From positions 3,534,001-3,598,000 of the forward strand of contig NZ_JBBOZQ010000001.1 in NCBI RefSeq assembly GCF_038008685.1: 64,000 nt of DNA, given 5' to 3'. Each line of letters starts with the position of its first letter. The stretch's first letter is position 1. The position numbers were made by a program, and so were the translations under genes. The notes under the pieces are model-generated. The model saw only the letters and a program-made list of their open reading frames with translations, had not been told where the DNA came from and searched no databases. Below, one piece after another: positions 7,423-15,976 of this stretch. This DNA is from Lysinibacillus sp. FSL W8-0992 (lineage in GTDB: Bacteria; Bacillota; Bacilli; Bacillales_A; Planococcaceae).

Positions 7423-7956
7423 ATGCAAAAAACAATAAGCTATTCACATTCAAGAACTTTTGATCTTATTCTATCGGCAATGTTAATTGCACTTGTCTTC
7501 GTGGCAACACTCACATTAAATATTAAACTACCGATTAAAGCCAATGGTGGATTAGTACATCTTGGAACAGGCATGCTTTTTACAGCATCTATTCTTTTTG
7601 GTTCTAAAAAAGGAGCCATTGCAGGTGCAATTGGCATGGGTTTATTCGACGTCGTTTCCGGTTGGATGTTGTGGGCCCCTATTACATTTGTTGCTCGTGG
7701 CTTACAAGGCTATATCGTAGGAAAAATCGCTTGGTCGAACGGACGTAAAGGAAACAGCATTCCCTTCAATCTTTTCGCAATGATTATTTCTGTTCCATTT
7801 ATGATAGCTGTTTATTACGTTGGTGAAGCTATTTTATATGCTAACTGGATTGCACCATTGGCATCTATTCCTGGAGATTTAGTTCAAAATATTCTCGGGA
7901 TGATTGTAGCCATACCAGTTTGTGTTTTATTGAAAAAAACACCTATATTTAAATAA
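7423..7956 (+). CDS. ECF transporter S component
   Basis: 177 residues with about six hydrophobic helices, of the small ECF substrate-binding membrane protein type (DUF1393/PF07155-like). The first helix carries LILSAMLIALVFVATL, and LVHLGTGMLFTASILFGSKKGAIAGAIGMGLFD is typical of the second and third helices. S components bind a vitamin or precursor and work with a shared EcfA-EcfA'-EcfT energy module, which is not in the window, so this is a group II (stand-alone) S component. The substrate cannot be read from the sequence. Confidence 0.8.
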   Translation: MQKTISYSHSRTFDLILSAMLIALVFVATLTLNIKLPIKANGGLVHLGTGMLFTASILFGSKKGAIAGAIGMGLFDVVSGWMLWAPITFVARGLQGYIVGKIAWSNGRKGNSIPFNLFAMIISVPFMIAVYYVGEAILYANWIAPLASIPGDLVQNILGMIVAIPVCVLLKKTPIFK

Positions 7957-7970
7957 TTCTTGATCTTAAT

Positions 7971-8096
7971 CTATCGGCGGATTGCATCGTTTTACCGGCG
8001 ATTCGTGAGCTTCTATCGGCGATTTGCAGGCTTCTATCGGCGATTACAACATTTCTATCGGCGATTCGCAGGCTTCTATCGGCGGTTAACTATCGC
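7971..8096. repeat. Six tandem 21-bp repeats
   Basis: Units begin at 7971, 7992, 8013, 8034, 8055 and 8076, each exactly 21 bases with the core CTATCGGCGATTYGCAGGCTT. Two units are near-identical and the first, second and last are diverged. The array lies between two convergent S-component genes and before their shared terminator. Read on the + strand it encodes a 7-residue repeat (FYRRFAG-like), but no Shine-Dalgarno-preceded start was found, so I treat it as DNA repeat rather than a gene. Confidence 0.9.
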
Positions 8097-8102
8097 ATTA
8101 CG

Positions 8103-8138
8103 AAAAAAACACAGTCGCTTTCGCGACTGTGTTTTTTT
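8103..8138. terminator. Bidirectional terminator between ECF S gene and queT
   Basis: Perfect 10-bp stem ACACAGTCGC/GCGACTGTGT with loop TTTC, flanked by seven A on the left and seven T on the right. It serves convergent genes from both sides. Confidence 0.93.
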
Positions 8139-8646
8139 ATTTTGATAAATCTATTTTTTTATTTAATAAGTGAATCGTCACTCCACCGACAGTCATTGAT
8201 AATAACTCTCCGACGCCAACCGTAAACCAAGTCGCCCAAAACGGCAAATCATATAGAATGGTTAACTGGCCTGCAACAGTGAACATCGATAGTGCAAAAA
8301 TCAATGCTGTGATGACCATTTTCCGACTATCACTCTTAATATTTTTCGTTACTGATCGACAAAGAATTAATACTAGAAATGTTGCTATACCACCGATAGG
8401 GACATCGAGAATCCAAGTCGGTGACATAAAATTCGCTAATACTACGCCTAGTGTTACTGCTACAACATACCGTTTATTGTACAGTGCCAAATAGTTGAAC
8501 ATCTCTGATAGACGTAATTGGACAGCTCCAAAACTAATAACTGACAATACTACAGTTACAGCCACATACAAGGCTGCGACCAGTGCTACCTTTGTAAGTT
8601 CCCTTACAGAAGTTCGCGATGAATCTTTAACAATAGATGTATTCAA
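8137..8646 (-). CDS. queT: QueT-family queuosine precursor ECF S component
   Basis: About 169 residues, five to six membrane helices, with the QueT (DUF988) blocks AVQLRLSEMFNYLALYN and SPTWILDVPIGGIATF. The family takes up a queuosine precursor such as preQ1 with an ECF energising module encoded elsewhere. The start is inferred as the TTG at 8646, eight bases after AAAGGAG; a longer reading from 8673 would start inside an RNA hairpin. The upstream leader can fold so that its loop pairs with this Shine-Dalgarno, which suggests ligand-controlled translation. Confidence 0.85.
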   Translation of the reverse strand: MNTSIVKDSSRTSVRELTKVALVAALYVAVTVVLSVISFGAVQLRLSEMFNYLALYNKRYVVAVTLGVVLANFMSPTWILDVPIGGIATFLVLILCRSVTKNIKSDSRKMVITALIFALSMFTVAGQLTILYDLPFWATWFTVGVGELLSMTVGGVTIHLLNKKIDLSK

Positions 8647-8654
8647 TTTGCATT

Positions 8655-8760
8655 CTCCTTTGTAAAATAGCAATCTGCTATTTTAGTACTAACTACGACC
8701 AAAGGAAGAGAGCGTGATGCCCTAACTGAAGTGCCGTAGTGTAAGCTGTTTTTTGCTTAC
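8655..8760 (-). promoter_or_regulatory. Structured queT leader, candidate preQ1-type riboswitch
   Basis: On the minus strand, 5' to 3': hairpin GTAAGC/GCTTAC (8760-8741); outer stem ACTACG/CGTAGT (8740-8735 with 8697-8692) enclosing a small hairpin AGGGC/GCTCT; then a perfect 9-bp hairpin (8684-8664), then CAAAGGAG (8662-8655), the queT Shine-Dalgarno. The loop sequence TTCCTTTG (8707-8700) can pair with that CAAAGGAG, giving an H-type pseudoknot. This is the layout of preQ1-II (and preQ1-III) riboswitches, including the hairpin just before CAAAGGAG. It does not match the short preQ1-I consensus. Assignment is inference from layout and the downstream gene. Confidence 0.5.
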
Positions 8761-8766
8761 TTGCGT

Positions 8767-8796
8767 ATTATAGCAGAAGAATGATACATTGAACAA
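8767..8796 (-). promoter_or_regulatory. Putative queT promoter
   Basis: TATAAT (8772-8767, minus strand) lies 18 bases downstream of TTGTTC (8796-8791), a partial -35 match. Transcription from it would begin just before the structured queT leader. Confidence 0.5.
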
Positions 8797-8798
8797 CA

Positions 8799-9554
8799 CT
8801 ATTTCGCTATCCATCCACCATCAATCGGGATAACAGCTCCGTGCATATAATCAGCTGAATGACTTGCCAAAAAAAGCGTTAAATTCGCAACTTCACTTGG
8901 TTGTGCCCAACGACCTGCAGGTGTTTCGTCGGCAACCCATTTTGCCATTGCACCATCGCCTTCAAAATCAGCTTTGGTCATCGGAGTTTGAATAGCACCT
9001 GGCGCAATGGCATTGGCACGTATCCCCTCACGGCAATAGTCTAAATCTAATTGTTTCGTATAGCCTACAATTGCATGTTTAGATGCGGTATATGCCGCAC
9101 CACCGCCACCTGCAATTAGCCCTGCAATAGACGCCATATTAACAATGATACCAGCTTTGCGTTTTAACATATGGGGTAATATCGTATTCGTGACAAAAAA
9201 AGTGCCCTTTACATTCGTGTTCATGATCTTGTCCCAAAGCGCCTCATCAGTATCAAGCGTTTTTGCAAAGCCATCTAAAACGCCAGCAGTATTTAGTAAA
9301 ATATCCACTTCCTTAAACATCGCCAGTACTTTTTCAAATGATTGCTCTACATCACTTTTCCGATCTACACTACCTACCATAAAACCAAAGCGTTCTGGGT
9401 ATTGCTCTTGTAAATTCAATAACCCCTGCTCATCTATATCGAAACCGAAAACATTGGCCCCATTTTCTAAAAATGCAACGGCTTGAGCTTGCCCAATACC
9501 TGAGGCAGCACCCGTTATAAAAACTGTCTTGCCAATATACTCTTCAAACTTCAT
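8799..9554 (-). CDS. SDR-family oxidoreductase
   Basis: 251 residues with the classical short-chain dehydrogenase pattern: TGAASGIG at residues 14-21 (dinucleotide binding), LLNTAGVL, the catalytic serine in NMASIAG and the YTASKHAIVGYTKQ active-site Tyr/Lys block, ending IPIDGGWIAK. By family it is an NAD(P)-dependent alcohol/ketone oxidoreductase, FabG-like in sequence, but not placed in a fatty-acid context. ATG 9554 has GAGGAGAG seven bases upstream. It stands alone; substrate unknown. Confidence 0.9.
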   Translation of the reverse strand: MKFEEYIGKTVFITGAASGIGQAQAVAFLENGANVFGFDIDEQGLLNLQEQYPERFGFMVGSVDRKSDVEQSFEKVLAMFKEVDILLNTAGVLDGFAKTLDTDEALWDKIMNTNVKGTFFVTNTILPHMLKRKAGIIVNMASIAGLIAGGGGAAYTASKHAIVGYTKQLDLDYCREGIRANAIAPGAIQTPMTKADFEGDGAMAKWVADETPAGRWAQPSEVANLTLFLASHSADYMHGAVIPIDGGWIAK

Positions 9555-9706
9555 AACATCTCTCCTCAATAAAAAGCAATCTACTAATAGTAAAAAATCC
9601 AGTTGCTATGATTACCCTTTGTTCTATTAGAAGGTTACTTTGACATCAAAAAAATAGCATACTAAGTAACACCTAGCATACTATTTTCATCTTAAATCAC
9701 GGTCAT

Positions 9707-9928
9707 TTAGTTTACGATTTTCCAATCTTCCGCTAATAAATCACAGACAGTTGGTGTGAACATCGTATAGCCCTCACCGCGTACATTGATTAAAAAATAG
9801 GGATTTAAATTTACTCCGTCATGCTCGCTTTGTCCAACAAGCTTCACATATAATTCAGCACCGCCCCATCCTTCACGGATTACTTTCTCGCCTGCTTTTA
9901 AACGCGGTAATACTTCTTCAAATGTCAT
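9707..9928 (-). CDS. DUF2829 domain protein (Tad2-like)
   Basis: 73 residues starting MTFEEVLPRLKAGEKVIREGW and ending DLLAEDWKIVN, the start and end signatures of DUF2829. Phage members of this family include Tad2, which sequesters the cyclic-ADP-ribose-type signal of Thoeris defence; many others are uncharacterised. This copy has no phage genes around it: neighbours are an SDR gene and mqo. GGGATGAG precedes the ATG. Whether it binds a nucleotide signal is unknown; only domain membership is supported. Confidence 0.75.
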   Translation of the reverse strand: MTFEEVLPRLKAGEKVIREGWGGAELYVKLVGQSEHDGVNLNPYFLINVRGEGYTMFTPTVCDLLAEDWKIVN

Positions 9929-10136
9929 TTATACTCATCCCTTTTCACAATCTTTTCATACTTTCCTTCCAAAAAAGTATACTGGATAATTATTTTGTTT
10001 ACAACTATAGCTAGTTCATTTATACTTTTCATTCTAACTACTTTTTTTGCCTTTAATGTGAGTCTCTTGCTATATAAAACGAAAACCAAGGGTGTGCTAA
10101 CCCCATTTTAGGTCACAATGCTAGACCTTTCCAACG

Positions 10137-10173
10137 AAAAAAGAACCTTCAATCCAAAATGGATCAAAGGTTC
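10137..10173 (-). terminator. Terminator after mqo
   Basis: Stem GAACCTT/AAGGTTC plus inner GATCC/GGATT with one mismatch (10143-10173), followed on the minus strand by TTTTTT. It lies 15 bases past the mqo stop. Confidence 0.9.
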
Positions 10174-10187
10174 ATATTTTTTAATGA

Positions 10188-11675
10188 TTAGTTTTTGTTT
10201 AGACGAAGTGCCTGCGCTGTTGAAGCATGGACTTCCTCAAGAAGCTCAGGGTTTTGTAGTAATGAGATACCGTATGAAGGGATCATTTCTTTTAATTTTG
10301 ACTCCCACTCGTTTGCTTGTTGTGGGAAGCATTTTTTGATAACTTCTAGCATAACGTGAACGGCAGTAGAAGCACCTGGTGATGCACCTAATAATGCAGC
10401 GATTGAACCGTCAGCAGCACTTACTACTTCAGTACCAAATTGCAGTGTTCCTTTACCGCCTGCTTCAGTATCTTTAATAACTTGTACACGTTGACCAGCA
10501 ACTACAATATCCCAATCCTCACTCTTAGCAGTTGGGATAAACTCACGTAACTCTTCCATACGTTGATCTTTTGATAATAGAAGTTGTTGGATTAGGTATT
10601 TTGTTAATGACATTTCTTTAACTCCTGCCGCTAATAAAGTAGTAATATTATGCGGTTTTACAGAAGCAAATAAATCCATGTTTGAACCTGTTTTCAAGAA
10701 CTTTGGTGAGAAACCAGCGAATGGTCCAAATAATAATGATTTTTTGTTATCGATAAAGCGAGTGTCTAAATGTGGAACAGACATTGGTGGCGCACCAACC
10801 GCAGCTTTACCGTATACTTTAGCATGGTGTTGTTCAACAATTTCTTGATTTTTACATACCATAAATAATCCACTGATAGGGAATCCACCAATGTGTTTTC
10901 CTTCAGGAATGCCTGTTTTTTGTAGTAACTCTAAGCTTCCTCCGCCAGCACCAAGGAAGACGAATTTTGCTGTATGGTACTCCATTTTACAACCATCTTT
11001 GTCATGCACTTTTAATTCCCATAAACCGTCTTTCGTACGTTTAATACTTTCGACACTATGGTTGTAGTTGATATCTACATCTTTTTGTTTTAGGTGGTCA
11101 AATAAAATACGTGTTAGAGCACCGAAGTTTACGTCTGTACCAGTGTCAATTTTTGTTGCAGCAATGGCCTCATTTGCTGGACGGTCTTGCATAATAAGAG
11201 GAATCCATTCCATTAGTTTTTCTGGGTCATCAGAAAATTCCATACCTTTGAAAAGAGGATTATTTGACATTGTTTCATAACGTTTTTTCAAATACTCAAC
11301 ATTTTTTTCGCCTCTTACCATACTCATATGTGGTAATGGCATAATAAAGTCTTGCGGATTTTGGATAAGCTTGTTTTTTACAAGATAAGACCAAAACTGC
11401 ATCGAAACCTGGAACTGTTCATTAACATTAATTGCTTTGCTAATATCGATAGTACCGTCTGGTTTTTCAGAAGTGTAGTTAAGCTCGCACAGTGCTGCGT
11501 GCCCTGTTCCTGCATTATTCCATTCATTAGAGCTTTCCTCACCGGCGTTTGAAAGTTTTTCAAACACAGTAATATTCCAGTCCGGTGCTAATTCTTTGAG
11601 CATCGTCCCCAAAGTCGCACTCATAATTCCGGCACCAATTAAGATGACGTCTGATTTAGTTACTCTGTTACTCAT
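10188..11675 (-). CDS. mqo: Malate:quinone oxidoreductase
   Basis: About 495 residues, the normal Mqo length. The FAD-binding [10 protein letters not shown] is near the N-terminus, followed by [18 protein letters not shown], and the C-terminal half has [22 protein letters not shown] and [10 protein letters not shown], all diagnostic of Mqo. It oxidises malate to oxaloacetate and passes electrons to the quinone pool at the inner membrane face, a citric-acid-cycle step alternative to NAD malate dehydrogenase. ATG 11675 has AAGGATGG upstream; an ATG at 11684 overlaps it. An inverted repeat sits at 11718-11734. Confidence 0.96.
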   Translation of the reverse strand: MSNRVTKSDVILIGAGIMSATLGTMLKELAPDWNITVFEKLSNAGEESSNEWNNAGTGHAALCELNYTSEKPDGTIDISKAINVNEQFQVSMQFWSYLVKNKLIQNPQDFIMPLPHMSMVRGEKNVEYLKKRYETMSNNPLFKGMEFSDDPEKLMEWIPLIMQDRPANEAIAATKIDTGTDVNFGALTRILFDHLKQKDVDINYNHSVESIKRTKDGLWELKVHDKDGCKMEYHTAKFVFLGAGGGSLELLQKTGIPEGKHIGGFPISGLFMVCKNQEIVEQHHAKVYGKAAVGAPPMSVPHLDTRFIDNKKSLLFGPFAGFSPKFLKTGSNMDLFASVKPHNITTLLAAGVKEMSLTKYLIQQLLLSKDQRMEELREFIPTAKSEDWDIVVAGQRVQVIKDTEAGGKGTLQFGTEVVSAADGSIAALLGASPGASTAVHVMLEVIKKCFPQQANEWESKLKEMIPSYGISLLQNPELLEEVHASTAQALRLNKN

Positions 11676-11717
11676 TTTTACCATCCTTATATTTTAAGAT
11701 TTGCAGAAATGATGTCG

Positions 11718-11734
11718 GTGTAAACTAGTTACAC
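11718..11734. promoter_or_regulatory. Inverted repeat upstream of mqo
   Basis: GTGTAA-ACTAG-TTACAC, 6-base perfect arms, about 45 bases before the mqo start. It is a plausible operator; I do not recognise the regulator. Confidence 0.4.
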
Positions 11735-12629
11735 ACCTTTTCTGTATCAACTATAAACTTACAATAGTCTATCACAACTAATTAAAGAATAAAATATCTA
11801 CTACAATATTATAGTAATAAACTAATCAAAAAGTAGTAAAAAATGCGAAGTCAGTCCATAAAGTCATTTGTCTATACTAAAACCAAGACCTTGCCCCCAT
11901 TGCCAGGGTATTGCAGTGGTTTTCCATTACATATACCAACTCTGCTAAAAGCATTGCGTTTAAAATAAAATCAACTGAATAAATTTTAGTATGCTACTAC
12001 TAAAATAATTTATCCATCGCTTATTTAAAATAATGGACACTTCATAAACTTCGCTTATTTAAAAAGCCCTAGAACTTTTAGTCTAATAGCCCGCAATCGA
12101 CTCTATTTTACATGATTCACTAACATTCACAAGGTACCTTTAAACTAATTTTCACTTTTTCGACAGAATGTTTCATACGCTAAAGTATGTATAGTACGCA
12201 AAGGCACATAATTTTAACCAAAACAATTACGTTTAATTAATTCATAGCAAAATAGCAAAAACTATGACTTCTATAGTTTTGCTAACTAGCCTATGTTTTA
12301 CAAATCAAAAGGTTTTCAGTCACCTTCCTCCTTAGCTACTGTATACGCTTTCATCAAATCTATCAAGAGTTAAAGCTTCGATTTAATATTTTCCCTCCTT
12401 TTTTATAAGCGATTTTTTGTACATTAAAACTATTTGATTTATCTTCATGTTGTTATATAACACCATCTGTACCAAATAAATTTTACCATACAACAATTGA
12501 AATTATTAGAATATTTTATTTTTCAGAAAATAAGAGCAGTTTTTATTGCACACGTATATTACCCAATAAATTCTACTTAAATCAATCTATCATCTTTTTT
12601 GTTACCAGATGTGCTTATAATTACAAAAA
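11735..12629. other. Gene-poor AT-rich region
   Basis: Nearly 900 bases with stop codons frequent in all frames. I see no ORF with coding character, RNA gene or insertion-sequence end. Together with the coding remnants at 12780-13117 it looks like a decaying stretch. Confidence 0.55.
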
Positions 12630-12666
12630 GGTAGCTCACCAAGATATTAGGTGACCTACCCTTTTA
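12624..12666. terminator. Terminator hairpin left of the coding remnants
   Basis: GGTAG-C-TCACC pairs with GGTGA-C-CTACC (12630-12660); five A on the left give a T tail on the minus strand, and CTTTTAATTT follows on the + strand. It would close the minus-strand unit that held the remnants. Confidence 0.75.
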
Positions 12667-12779
12667 ATTTTAGAAATAATGTTTTTAAGCGAATTTTTCA
12701 AGCCTATATAATTTAGTTAACGCAATATAATACAGATACAAAATCTATAGCAAAAATGCAACATCTTGTTTTACTAATT

Positions 12780-12932
12780 TTATTTCATTGAAATAGTAGC
12801 TAATTCCATCATTTTTTTCTCAATTGCTTTTTGCTCTGTCGCTTTCATTACTTTTTCAGGCAAATTGTTAGAAATTCGAATAGTATAACGACCATCTAAA
12901 ATAACCTTCTTTAAGCACTTATTGTGTAGCAT
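12780..12932 (-). pseudogene. Short ORF, probably the 3' remnant of a gene
   Basis: A 50-codon ORF from ATG 12932 to a TAA, ending LATISMK. The stretch VILDGRYTIRISNNLPEKV reads like real protein, but the first nine codons are poor, there is no Shine-Dalgarno at the start, and another open segment lies just upstream in a different frame. A properly placed terminator follows. I read it as the tail of a decayed gene; it could also be a small live gene. Confidence 0.35.
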
Positions 12933-12949
12933 TCTACGATTGTAACATC

Positions 12950-13117
12950 CTACTTATTTCGCGAATGATAGCTCGGTCCGCCATCATTCCCATGGGAAAT
13001 CTTCACATTGTCTACTAAGTAATAATTATTTGTGTAACGATAGACTTCATCATGTGTGTTATAGACATCAAAGAAATTGTGTGTATCCTTAGCGTAAAAT
13101 TGAGCTATTAGAAAGCA
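12950..13117 (-). pseudogene. Open coding-like segment without start codon
   Basis: About 55 codons open on the minus strand, including YAKDTHNFFDVYNTHDEVYR and ending PSYHSRNK before a stop. Composition is protein-like, but a stop lies directly upstream and no start or ribosome binding site is present. It lies 18 bases before the ORF ending at 12780, so the two may be parts of one broken gene. No family recognised. Confidence 0.35.
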
Positions 13118-13140
13118 CTATTGATTACACTTCTTCCTAT

Positions 13141-13386
13141 TTAGTCTGATAGGATTTCAACATTTTCCGCAACTTGCTTTTGATCAGTAGAATGTGGCTG
13201 CTCAATTAAATCAAAGGACACTTTTTGACCTTGTTTAAGAAATCTATAGCCATCCGGAAATTTTTCATTATTCGGTAAAACTGAGCTAAAATGGACAAAA
13301 ACGTGATTTTTATCCTCACCATTCAGCATAATACGGCCATAGCCCTTTTCTTCTTTATACCATTTAACAATTCCCTCTCGTTTCAT
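13141..13386 (-). CDS. Cold-shock-domain protein
   Basis: About 81 residues starting MKREGIVKWYKEEKGYGRI, the first strands of the cold-shock fold. KGYGRI and VFVHFSSV correspond to RNP1 and RNP2 of CspA-type single-strand nucleic-acid-binding proteins. It is longer than a standard 66-residue Csp and its sequence is divergent, so it is a relative rather than a canonical Csp. ATG 13386 is eight bases after AGGTGG; an upstream GTG overlaps that site. Confidence 0.85.
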   Translation of the reverse strand: MKREGIVKWYKEEKGYGRIMLNGEDKNHVFVHFSSVLPNNEKFPDGYRFLKQGQKVSFDLIEQPHSTDQKQVAENVEILSD

Positions 13387-13524
13387 ATTATTAACCACCT
13401 ATTCATAGATTCTTATTTTACAATAAATAATAAGCATGTAAAAACATTATTCCAAAAATCAGAACACTCATAAGAGGGTTAGAAATAAAAGCTTATTAGG
13501 TTGAATACATTGAACTTTCACTAC

Positions 13525-14082
13525 CTATTTATAAAGAGGATTCCCTAAAGTCGCTAAATCAGTTAATGGTAGCTGTTTTATAATTTCATAACCGTTACCT
13601 TCACCTTTAGGCTTTACAATGACCGTTCCCATATTAGGAATTTTACCTAACCCTATTCCATTTGGAAAACTATGCGCTATAATTACTTGATTTGTCCCAA
13701 AGGGAGGTGTCTTTTCTAATTGAGATTGAACATTTTTCAAAATATGCTGTTGTTCTATAGCTGATATGTCCCCTCCTAGTTTATTAATTTCAAACCAAAA
13801 AGGGTCGATTTGAATATACATTGTGGGGAATGCTAGCTGCGCTGTCTCAATTGTTCTACACAACGGGCTTGCAATAATAGGTGAATTAATCGGGATTTGC
13901 CAATAACGAAGCATTTGTCCATAGTAAGCGGCCTCTCTTCGACCGTAGTCAGACAAATTACGTTGTGTATAGCAATATTGAAAATTAAAATATGGCTGAT
14001 CCTTTCCAACTGTTGCCTCCCCATGTCTAACATATAAAATGAAGCCACCAGCTCGCAGTAAATCAAGAATTGACTGTTCCAA
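13525..14082 (-). CDS. Histidine phosphatase superfamily protein
   Basis: 185 residues with the catalytic RHGE motif (YVRHGEATV, near residue 19), SPLCRTIETAQ for the second phosphate-binding arginine, and IIAHSFPNG for the second catalytic histidine. The family includes phosphoglycerate mutases and many broad phosphatases; nothing here fixes the substrate. The start appears to be a TTG with GGGGGC eleven bases upstream. No signal peptide is seen. Confidence 0.85.
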   Translation of the reverse strand: MEQSILDLLRAGGFILYVRHGEATVGKDQPYFNFQYCYTQRNLSDYGRREAAYYGQMLRYWQIPINSPIIASPLCRTIETAQLAFPTMYIQIDPFWFEINKLGGDISAIEQQHILKNVQSQLEKTPPFGTNQVIIAHSFPNGIGLGKIPNMGTVIVKPKGEGNGYEIIKQLPLTDLATLGNPLYK

Positions 14083-14185
14083 ATCTTTCTTTGCCCCCTA
14101 ACCTACCTTAAATATTTACTGTTAATATATGACTTACTTTGTACATAAAATGATGCGCATCACACGTGAATTTACTCCAAAACCA

Positions 14186-14214
14186 AAAGCTCCCTACAAA
14201 ATATAGGGAGCTTT
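14186..14214. terminator. Terminator after the orphan sensor kinase
   Basis: Perfect 11-bp stem AAAGCTCCCTA/TAGGGAGCTTT (14186-14196 and 14204-14214). T-rich sequence follows in both directions. It lies between two minus-strand genes, so it most likely ends the kinase transcript. Confidence 0.8.
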
Positions 14215-14347
14215 CTGCTTATTTTTATAGAAACCTTATCACAATTTTAAATCCTGTAAACACAAATCGAGTCGCTAAATCTAACAAATTGGATTTAGCC
14301 TATAATGTTATGGCAATACATACATGCACTTATCGCCCTGCACTATT

Positions 14348-15655
14348 TCACTTTAGAGGAATGATTACAGTCGCTGTCGTTTCTAATTCGGCTGTCGTTT
14401 GAATAGAGATATTTCCATTATATTTTTTGACAACCTCTTTTACGATAAATAATCCTTGCCCTCTTATTTTACCGAATTCAGGTTTTTTTGTTGTAAACCC
14501 TTGTTTAAATATTTGTTCCGGCTCAGATATTGTCGGTCCTGTATTAATAATTTCAAAGACGTACTTCGTTTCATCCGCATGACAACAAATTGTCATTTTA
14601 CGTTCGCTCTCCGGCAATTCAGTTGTGGCATCAATAGCGTTATCAATTAAATTTGATAATAACTTAATTAAATCTGTTGTTTTAATATTAATAAAAGCAT
14701 CCTGTGAAACAGATATATCCATCTCAATATTATGGTTTTGGGCTGCAAGTTTTTTCGTTTGCAACAAGATTGAAAGCCCAGGGTGATTTATATTTAATTT
14801 TAGTGATTTAATTGCCTGCACATCTTTAGATAATGAAGATAAATATTGTTTTGCTTGTTCTTGCTCCCCTAGTTGCAGTAGCCCATGCAATACTTGTATA
14901 TGATTGGTGAAATCATGTCTTAATGAAGATACAGAAGTAATTAACGCTTTAATTTCAGCTTGATATGTATCTTCAGTTACCCCCACTTCTTTCGTCACTT
15001 CTTTTTGATACCATCTCTGTAAAAAGAAGAAAGAAGCAATAACGATTAAAATAAATAGTCCATTATAAATAAACATGAGTAAATTATTTTCTAGAACTTT
15101 TCCTTTAATGCCATTAACTTTGTCGGCACCAATATCAATACCAAGGTAGCCAATAATTTGTCCATTTTCATTCTTAATAGGTGCTCCTACAGAAAGATAA
15201 TCGCCATGGTCTGGATCCTCAATTACATTCGTAACATAAGTTAACCCTCGATAAGCTAGTTTGATTTGCTTCTCAGGCACAGTACAAATTTGTCCTATTT
15301 CAAACCCTTCTGTGTAGCTATTAGGTACACCAGCAATCAACGCTTTTGATACTTGAGGATTATCAATTTCTAATGTATACACAAATAAGGCACCCAGTTT
15401 TTCTCTTGCATCATTTAAATAGCTTCTTAATTCCCAATAATCTTCACTTTCCACAGGATTATTTAAAAATTGCTGATACTGTTTGACATCAAGTGATGAT
15501 GCAATGGATATAGCCGCTTCCAGACTTTGGTTAGCGATTGACTCTTCCACCGTTTTTTTCATCTTCACATAAGAAGTGACAACATTTAAACTTGTGAACA
15601 ATGACAATAATACTGTCGCTAATACTAATATTAGTTTAATTTTACGTTTTTTCAT
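14348..15655 (-). CDS. Membrane sensor histidine kinase with GHKL ATPase (orphan)
   Basis: 435 residues. A first membrane helix at about 8-29 and a second at about 197-217 bracket an extracellular sensor region of the PAS/dCache type (YLSVGAPIKNENGQIIGYLG). Then comes a phospho-acceptor block LRHDFTNHIQVLHGLL and an ATPase domain with NLIDNAIDAT (N box) and GQGLFIVKEV (G2 box). The HDFxNHIQ box is the Spo0B/CitA/NatK type rather than the classical HisKA. No response regulator is adjacent, so the partner is unknown. A terminator follows 130 bases downstream. Confidence 0.9.
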   Translation of the reverse strand: MKKRKIKLILVLATVLLSLFTSLNVVTSYVKMKKTVEESIANQSLEAAISIASSLDVKQYQQFLNNPVESEDYWELRSYLNDAREKLGALFVYTLEIDNPQVSKALIAGVPNSYTEGFEIGQICTVPEKQIKLAYRGLTYVTNVIEDPDHGDYLSVGAPIKNENGQIIGYLGIDIGADKVNGIKGKVLENNLLMFIYNGLFILIVIASFFFLQRWYQKEVTKEVGVTEDTYQAEIKALITSVSSLRHDFTNHIQVLHGLLQLGEQEQAKQYLSSLSKDVQAIKSLKLNINHPGLSILLQTKKLAAQNHNIEMDISVSQDAFINIKTTDLIKLLSNLIDNAIDATTELPESERKMTICCHADETKYVFEIINTGPTISEPEQIFKQGFTTKKPEFGKIRGQGLFIVKEVVKKYNGNISIQTTAELETTATVIIPLK

Positions 15656-15976
15656 ACAAACTGGTACTTCCTCATCTATTGTATTAAATATTTAATTATG
15701 TGTATTTACTACTGTAACATTTAATATTTATGATAACTGCAATAATATTATACTATAGTAATTTTCATTTTTTCATGTTTGTTTTAAAAAAATCCCTTTG
15801 AAATATAACTTATATCCAAGTTTATCTTTTATAAAAATTTTAAATTGTTATACTATATAAAATAATTTCATTTTCTTTCGAAAAGCGAAATAGCAACAAA
15901 AGGAAAGGAGAACAGCCCAACAAAAGTTATGCCATTCCCCCTAGTATCTATTAAATTATAAACTATGCATGACGAA
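15656..15976. other. Intergenic region, no gene seen
   Basis: 320 very AT-rich bases between the C45 gene and the kinase, both on the minus strand. It must carry the kinase promoter. I find no coding ORF longer than about ten codons and no strong terminator. Confidence 0.5.

Noticed and set aside
7971-8096. CRISPR-like array
   Set aside because: Repeats are directly contiguous with a fixed 21-base period and no unique spacers, and no cas gene is near.
7960-8145. ORF encoding a YRR heptapeptide repeat protein
   Set aside because: No ribosome binding site precedes the first start codon, and the frame is open only because the repeat length is a multiple of three. Its end also runs through the terminator.
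8641-8760. PreQ1-I riboswitch upstream of queT
   Set aside because: The compact preQ1-I consensus with its A-rich tail is not present; the layout fits the pseudoknotted preQ1-II/III type better.
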